Of a stretch of DNA of 64,000 nucleotides, positions 60,157-64,000 are shown piece by piece. This stretch comes from Mesorhizobium metallidurans STM 2683 (GTDB lineage: Bacteria > Pseudomonadota > Alphaproteobacteria > Rhizobiales > Rhizobiaceae), in the NCBI RefSeq assembly GCF_000350085.1, contig NZ_CAUM01000117.1, positions 1 to 64,000 on the forward strand, read 5' to 3'. The notes under the pieces are model-generated. The model did not search any database. It was given only the letters and a program-made list of their open reading frames with translations, and was not told where the DNA came from. A program made the position numbers and the translations under genes. Numbering within the stretch: the stretch's first letter is position 1; each line of letters begins with the position of its first letter.

Positions 60157-60846
60157 ATGCCTGCCATGTCGACTTCGCCCAAGCCTCTGTTGCAGCGCCA
60201 GACCGTCACCGCGATGGTCGCGGAATATATCGCCGCCAAGATCATCGGCGGCGATTATCCGGGCGGCCATCAGATTCGTCAGGAAGCGATAGCGGCCGAG
60301 CTGGGTGTCAGCCGCATTCCGGTGCGCGAGGCGCTTCTGCAATTGGAAGCGGAGGGTCTTGTCGTCATCAGGACGCATCGCGGCGCGGTCGTCTCCGATC
60401 TGTCGGCCGACGATGCGATCGACCTTTTCGATGCACGGCTCCTGCTGGAGCCCTTCCTCGTCAAGAAGGCCATCGCGCGCATGTCCAACCAGGATATCGC
60501 CAACGCCGAGCGGGCGCTTCAGGATTATGAGGCTGCTATTGCCAGGGGCGATCCGAAGGAACTTAGCCGTCTCAACTGGGCGTTCCACACGGCGCTGCTC
60601 GATCCCTCCATGCGGCCGCGTTCGATGGCGGTGCTGCAAACGCTCTACAGTTCGGCGGATCGCTATCTGCGCCTGCAGATCGAACCGCTGAAGGCCCAGA
60701 CCAAGGCGCTGCAGGAGCATCGCGACATCTTCGAAGCCTATCGCCTGCGTGATGCGGTCGAAACCTCGAGGCTGCTCAAGAAGCATGTCGCCGACGCGGC
60801 CGAAGAGATCGTCAGTCAGCTCAAGCGGGGCGAGGCAGCCGGCTGA
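60157..60846 (+). CDS. GntR-family transcriptional regulator (FCD subfamily)
   Basis: A 229-residue repressor. N-terminal winged helix: VTAMVAEYIAAKIIGGDYPGG, then IAAELGVSRIPVREALLQLEAEGLV; the all-helical FCD domain follows, with DLFDARLLLEPFLV and LNWAFHTALLD (His metal ligand). It probably regulates the upstream plus-strand genes and itself through ATTGGATnC sites at 52736, 55679 and 60118. ATG 60157 or ATG 60166 may be the start. Its end converges on the ATPase gene of the minus-strand operon. Confidence 0.92.
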   Translation: MPAMSTSPKPLLQRQTVTAMVAEYIAAKIIGGDYPGGHQIRQEAIAAELGVSRIPVREALLQLEAEGLVVIRTHRGAVVSDLSADDAIDLFDARLLLEPFLVKKAIARMSNQDIANAERALQDYEAAIARGDPKELSRLNWAFHTALLDPSMRPRSMAVLQTLYSSADRYLRLQIEPLKAQTKALQEHRDIFEAYRLRDAVETSRLLKKHVADAAEEIVSQLKRGEAAG

Positions 60847-60889
60847 TCCTGTCCCGGATTTTTTCTATTCCGGCCCCGTTCGCAGTCCC

Positions 60890-61990
60890 TTATTCACCGT
60901 GCAGAGTGTCGCCGCTTTGGCGGTCGAAGACATAGATGTCCTGTGGGTCGACAAAGAGGGGAAGTTCGGTTCCTCGTCGCAAGGAACCATCGGGCGGTAC
61001 ACGCGCGACGGCCTTCGTGCCAGCGATGGTGAAGTGAACCAGCGTATCCATTCCAAGAGGTTCGACGAGGCCTGCGGTGGCGTTGATCCTGTTTCCAGAT
61101 TGGTCGCCTTTTGCGCCGGGCGACAGATGTTCAGGCCGGATGCCGAGGTCAACGACCTGTCCCGCCACATCGGCGAATCTGGTGACGTCGCCCGGCAGTT
61201 CGAGGCGTGTGCCATCGGACAGGACGCCGCTGAACTGATCTGCGTTTCGTTCGAGCGTCGCGCTGACGAAATTCATGCCCGGCGATCCGATGAACCCGGC
61301 CACGAACTTGGTCGCGGGCCTCAGATATAGCTCCTGCGGCGGCGCGATCTGCTCGATCCTGCCGGCATTCATTACCACGACCCTGTCGGCAAGCGTCATC
61401 GCCTCGATCTGGTCATGCGTGACATAGACGGTCGTGGTCGGCACCGCTTCGTGGATCTGCTTGATCTCGGCGCGCATCTGGACGCGGAGTTTGGCGTCGA
61501 GGTTCGAGAGCGGCTCGTCGAAAAGAAAGACCGCCGGATTCCTGATCATCGCGCGCCCCATGGCAACGCGCTGGCGCTGCCCGCCGGAGAGTTGCCTTGG
61601 TTTGCGTTTGAGCAGGTGCTCGATATCCAGGATCCGCGCGGTTTCAGTCAGTCGCGTCTGGATTTCGCCACGCGGCGTCTTCTTCAAACGCAACCCGAAC
61701 GTGATGTTGTCCTCGACCGAGAGGTGCGGGTAAAGCGCGTAGTTCTGGAAAACCATGGCGATGTCGCGCTCTCCCGGCAACAGGTCGTTGACCCGCCGCT
61801 CGCCGATCTTGATCTCGCCGTCCGTTATCGTCTCCAATCCCGCGATCATGCGCAGCGTGGTGGACTTTCCGCAGCCGGAAGGACCGACCAGAACGACGAA
61901 TTCATGGTCCTTGATCGAGAGATCGATCCCGTGAACGGTTCGCACGCCTCCATAGGCTTTCACGACCTTGTTCAGCTCGATGGCGGCCAT
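60890..61990 (-). CDS. MalK/UgpC-type sugar ABC ATPase
   Basis: A 366-residue ATPase with Walker [11 protein letters not shown], signature [14 protein letters not shown], Walker [18 protein letters not shown]-loop [15 protein letters not shown] and a C-terminal TOBE domain (LGIRPEHLS). It pairs with CUT1 permeases. None lies next to it inside the window: it ends a minus-strand operon after an M81 and an M24-like gene, so its permeases are probably encoded beyond the right edge. It might also serve the CUT1 permeases at 47280-49102, which lack an ATPase. ATG 61990 follows GGAGGG. Confidence 0.93.
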   Translation of the reverse strand: MAAIELNKVVKAYGGVRTVHGIDLSIKDHEFVVLVGPSGCGKSTTLRMIAGLETITDGEIKIGERRVNDLLPGERDIAMVFQNYALYPHLSVEDNITFGLRLKKTPRGEIQTRLTETARILDIEHLLKRKPRQLSGGQRQRVAMGRAMIRNPAVFLFDEPLSNLDAKLRVQMRAEIKQIHEAVPTTTVYVTHDQIEAMTLADRVVVMNAGRIEQIAPPQELYLRPATKFVAGFIGSPGMNFVSATLERNADQFSGVLSDGTRLELPGDVTRFADVAGQVVDLGIRPEHLSPGAKGDQSGNRINATAGLVEPLGMDTLVHFTIAGTKAVARVPPDGSLRRGTELPLFVDPQDIYVFDRQSGDTLHGE

Positions 61991-62018
61991 CGGACCCTCC
62001 GGTGCTGGATCTCGGCGA

Positions 62019-63386
62019 CTATCTATCGCGGACGAGGACGTTGTCGCTCTCGAGCCAGAAAGGCGCGAAATAAAGCGGTGTCGAGGAAAGCGGCAGGATG
62101 TCCGGCCGCAGGTCCACACCGAGTTTGTTTTTCATGAAGTCGCGACGCGCCGCCATGCGCTTGAAGACCGCCGGATGTTTGATCTCCAGCTCGGCCCGAA
62201 GCGCTTCATCGGCAAGGACGACCGCGTCCTCGCAGTTCAGCGCCCAGCCATCGGCGATCGGCGTCGGGATGATATCGACCTGAAAGTGCATGCCGGAGCG
62301 GATGCGATCCCCGGACCCTGGCCGGACCGGGCTGTGTGTCCATTCCTCGTAGCCGCCGAGATGGCCCGGGTTGAGCGCCGGCTTCAACTTCGCTTTCGCG
62401 AGCGTCGATGTCACGGCTTCATGGAGAGTGCCGCCCTCGACGCCGATCGCCGCCGTCTCGTACCAGGAGATCAAGCCCTGAAAGTAGCCCTTGGCGATGG
62501 CGAGAAACGTGTCGTTCGCGACATCGAAAAGACCGGCTCGCGAGGAAAGACCGCCCCAATGTCCGACCGCGGTCGTCACGCCGTCGCCACGCCTGAGCTT
62601 GCGGCCTGTTGCGCTTCGCAGGCCAATCACAGGCTCGCTCTTGCTGGCCGATGCGAACATGGTGTGGACGTTCAGCGGGTCTCCGGCATAACCCATTCGC
62701 GCGACCGCATCGAACTCGCTGTCGCCCTCCTGCACTCCCGAAACAATCCGCCACATTGCCAACGAACTGCGCGATGCAGCCCATTCGAACGCTGCGATCT
62801 GATCGGCATCGATGGTGACGGCAATGCCGTTTTCAGGATGCATCAGAACATGGGTCGCGTCCCGCAATCCGCCGGAAGCGCCGACCGCCCGCTGGAACGC
62901 CTGCACGTAGACGGCGGGAACGAAATAGCCAGTTTCGGCAGCATCGTCCTCGAATGGTTCGAGATATTTCCAGCCCACCAGCCCTATCGTGTCGCCCGTC
63001 TTTATTCCAGCGTCGCCAAGACGATCGGAAAAGCGCGGGAAACGGGAACGGTCCTGCGCCATGAGGCTCAATGTCTGGGCCAGAAGCACGCTCATCCCGG
63101 GCAGGCGCGCGAGCGGAGCATAGCTCTCGGATTCGTTGCCCGTGAGGAGCACGCGCTTGTCGTTTGGCCCAAGCAGGAGGAAGGCTTCCTCGAAGCGCGG
63201 CTCGAAACCCGTCAGAAAAGCGATGTTGCCGAAATGCTCCCGGTCCGCATAGACCGCCAGCCAGTCGCATCCTGCCTTGTCATAGGCAGCGCGGACGCGC
63301 GCATCGTATATCTCAACGGGAATGTCCGGCCTTTCGCCGAGGGAACCGAAGTCCGGCAACCGAACGGATGTGAGTGAAATGGTCAT
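62019..63386 (-). CDS. Peptidase M24-like (creatinase/Xaa-Pro aminopeptidase fold) protein with altered metal site
   Basis: A 455-residue protein with a creatinase-type N-terminal domain ([32 protein letters not shown]) and an M24 pita-bread domain. The GH motif is present ([15 protein letters not shown]) and so is the last Glu (LNCEDAVVL), but the two metal Asp expected after GDGV are not seen ([15 protein letters not shown]), and the penultimate Glu is an Asp (HFQVDIIP). It may therefore be a metal-free hydrolase like creatinase or inactive. ATG 63386 follows AAAGGACG. It sits between an M81 gene and a sugar-type ATPase. Confidence 0.82.
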   Translation of the reverse strand: MTISLTSVRLPDFGSLGERPDIPVEIYDARVRAAYDKAGCDWLAVYADREHFGNIAFLTGFEPRFEEAFLLLGPNDKRVLLTGNESESYAPLARLPGMSVLLAQTLSLMAQDRSRFPRFSDRLGDAGIKTGDTIGLVGWKYLEPFEDDAAETGYFVPAVYVQAFQRAVGASGGLRDATHVLMHPENGIAVTIDADQIAAFEWAASRSSLAMWRIVSGVQEGDSEFDAVARMGYAGDPLNVHTMFASASKSEPVIGLRSATGRKLRRGDGVTTAVGHWGGLSSRAGLFDVANDTFLAIAKGYFQGLISWYETAAIGVEGGTLHEAVTSTLAKAKLKPALNPGHLGGYEEWTHSPVRPGSGDRIRSGMHFQVDIIPTPIADGWALNCEDAVVLADEALRAELEIKHPAVFKRMAARRDFMKNKLGVDLRPDILPLSSTPLYFAPFWLESDNVLVRDR

Positions 63387-63441
63387 TTGGCGTCCTTTTT
63401 TGTGTCGGTGCAAGAGTAGCGAAGATCGACTGCAAGGGAGA

Positions 63442-64000
63442 TCAATCGCCGTAGATCCGGGCCTGCGCGTCCCAGGCAAAATCCTTGTCGAGAGGGTAGG
63501 TTGGGCGTGGCAAGACGTTCCATTGGAGCCGCGTCATGTCCAATTGAGAGGTGCCGTCGCTCAGCAAGAGGATATGCCGGGCTGAGATGTCCTCGAGTTG
63601 CGGGTGGAGATAGCCAAGCTTGACGACATACGCCTTGTGCCTGGTCGGATCGATGTCCATTGCCAGGAAATGGTGCGGCGTGGTTATGCCTATGGCGTTG
63701 GCGTGGAATGTTGCAATGACATTGCCGCTGCGAACCTTGGCCCAGGCGCCTTCCCTGGACCGGTATGGCTGGAAGCCCGGCAGCACCAGTTCTTCTCCGC
63801 ATGCCTCGACGAGCACGCTCACGCGATACGCCGTCTTCGGGCGGGAAAGGTGCTCGCTTCCCAACTCGATCTCGACCGTCGAGCCGACCCCGGCCTGGAC
63901 AAGCCTGCGGACGGTTTCGGGAGCGGTAATGCCGGCGACGACGATGTCGCGGACCTGTTCGTCTTCAAGCGCTGCCTGCAATACAAGGGCCAGGTCTCCG
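63442..64000 (-). CDS. M81 family metallopeptidase (MlrC-like), C-terminal part, cut by window edge
   Basis: At least 185 residues of the C-terminal part of an MlrC/DUF1485-type protein, open to the window edge. Visible: GDLALVLQAALEDEQVRDI (the family's 'GD-x-LL-ALLE' segment), HANAIGITTPHHF, YVVKLGYLHPQLEDI and the ending RPTYPLDKDFAWDAQARIYG, all characteristic. A TTG at 63981 is merely internal. M81 proteins are cytoplasmic hydrolases of small peptides or amides and are often encoded with ABC importers, as here with the ATPase at 60890. The N-terminal metal-binding domain is outside the window. Confidence 0.88.
   Translation of the reverse strand, partial: GDLALVLQAALEDEQVRDIVVAGITAPETVRRLVQAGVGSTVEIELGSEHLSRPKTAYRVSVLVEACGEELVLPGFQPYRSREGAWAKVRSGNVIATFHANAIGITTPHHFLAMDIDPTRHKAYVVKLGYLHPQLEDISARHILLLSDGTSQLDMTRLQWNVLPRPTYPLDKDFAWDAQARIYGD

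Noticed and set aside
1-64000. tRNA, rRNA, CRISPR arrays, prophage or transposase genes
   Set aside because: Looked for conserved tRNA ends, regularly spaced repeats and integrase or transposase motifs; none seen.

Overview
The window is about 64 kb of GC-rich, densely packed DNA. Gene content, codon use and intergenic repeat style suggest a soil alphaproteobacterium of the Rhizobiales, most like Mesorhizobium; this is inferred from family knowledge, as there is no rRNA or other taxonomic marker here. I see no tRNA, rRNA, CRISPR array, phage or transposase gene. Nearly everything is accessory catabolism: importers, each with dehydrogenases, hydrolases and a local regulator.

Layout. (A) 24-7697, minus strand: a ribose-type ABC importer whose two ATPase halves are separate genes, behind a signal-less binding-protein-like gene, a class III CoA-transferase, a MaoC-fold hydratase and a possible 24-residue leader peptide. 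(B) 7826-18520: a beta-propeller lactonase, a GntR repressor, then a second ribose-type importer with both permeases fused in one chain, an SDR, a gulonate 3-dehydrogenase-like enzyme, a BKACE beta-keto acid cleavage enzyme and an SMP-30 lactonase. Together they read as a non-phosphorylating oxidative route for a sugar or deoxysugar ending in CoA esters. (C) 18530-25400: a BMP-type nucleoside importer with an amidase, bounded on the left by an IclR gene that has lost its DNA-binding domain. (D) 25591-33567: a VOC/ArsR/SRPBCC operon with a 12-2-12 operator, two DUF1801 genes, a sugar 3-epimerase-like protein, a nucleoside deaminase, a large ATPase-LuxR regulator and a LysE exporter.

(E) 33709-46171: a second BMP importer with two nucleoside hydrolases, a tandem pair of DUF1185 'amino acid synthesis' proteins, an enamidase-like amidohydrolase, a MarR regulator, an isochorismatase-fold hydrolase and two sugar dehydrogenases/epimerases. 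(F) 46208-51496: a CUT1 sugar importer without an ATPase gene, plus an oxidoreductase and an isomerase. Regions E and F share a promoter-overlapping motif (TATGA-N2-ATCAA) in front of five transcription units, so they probably form one regulon; this is the strongest candidate for an undescribed system. (G) 51783-52693: a VapBC toxin-antitoxin pair and a 0.2 kb inverted-repeat element flanked by 11-bp direct repeats. (H) 52833-64000: a proline-racemase-family enzyme with a Ser/Cys active-site pair, DUF1349, Gfo/Idh, DHDPS-family, aldehyde dehydrogenase and GMC oxidase genes, a GntR regulator with three ATTGGAT-type sites, and the end of a minus-strand operon (M81, M24-like, MalK-type ATPase) that enters from beyond the window.

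Four binding-protein genes are followed at once by strong hairpins, a recurrent way to make more binding protein than membrane subunits. Start codons were chosen from ribosome binding sites and ATGA-type overlaps; functions rest on motifs read by eye, not on database searches.
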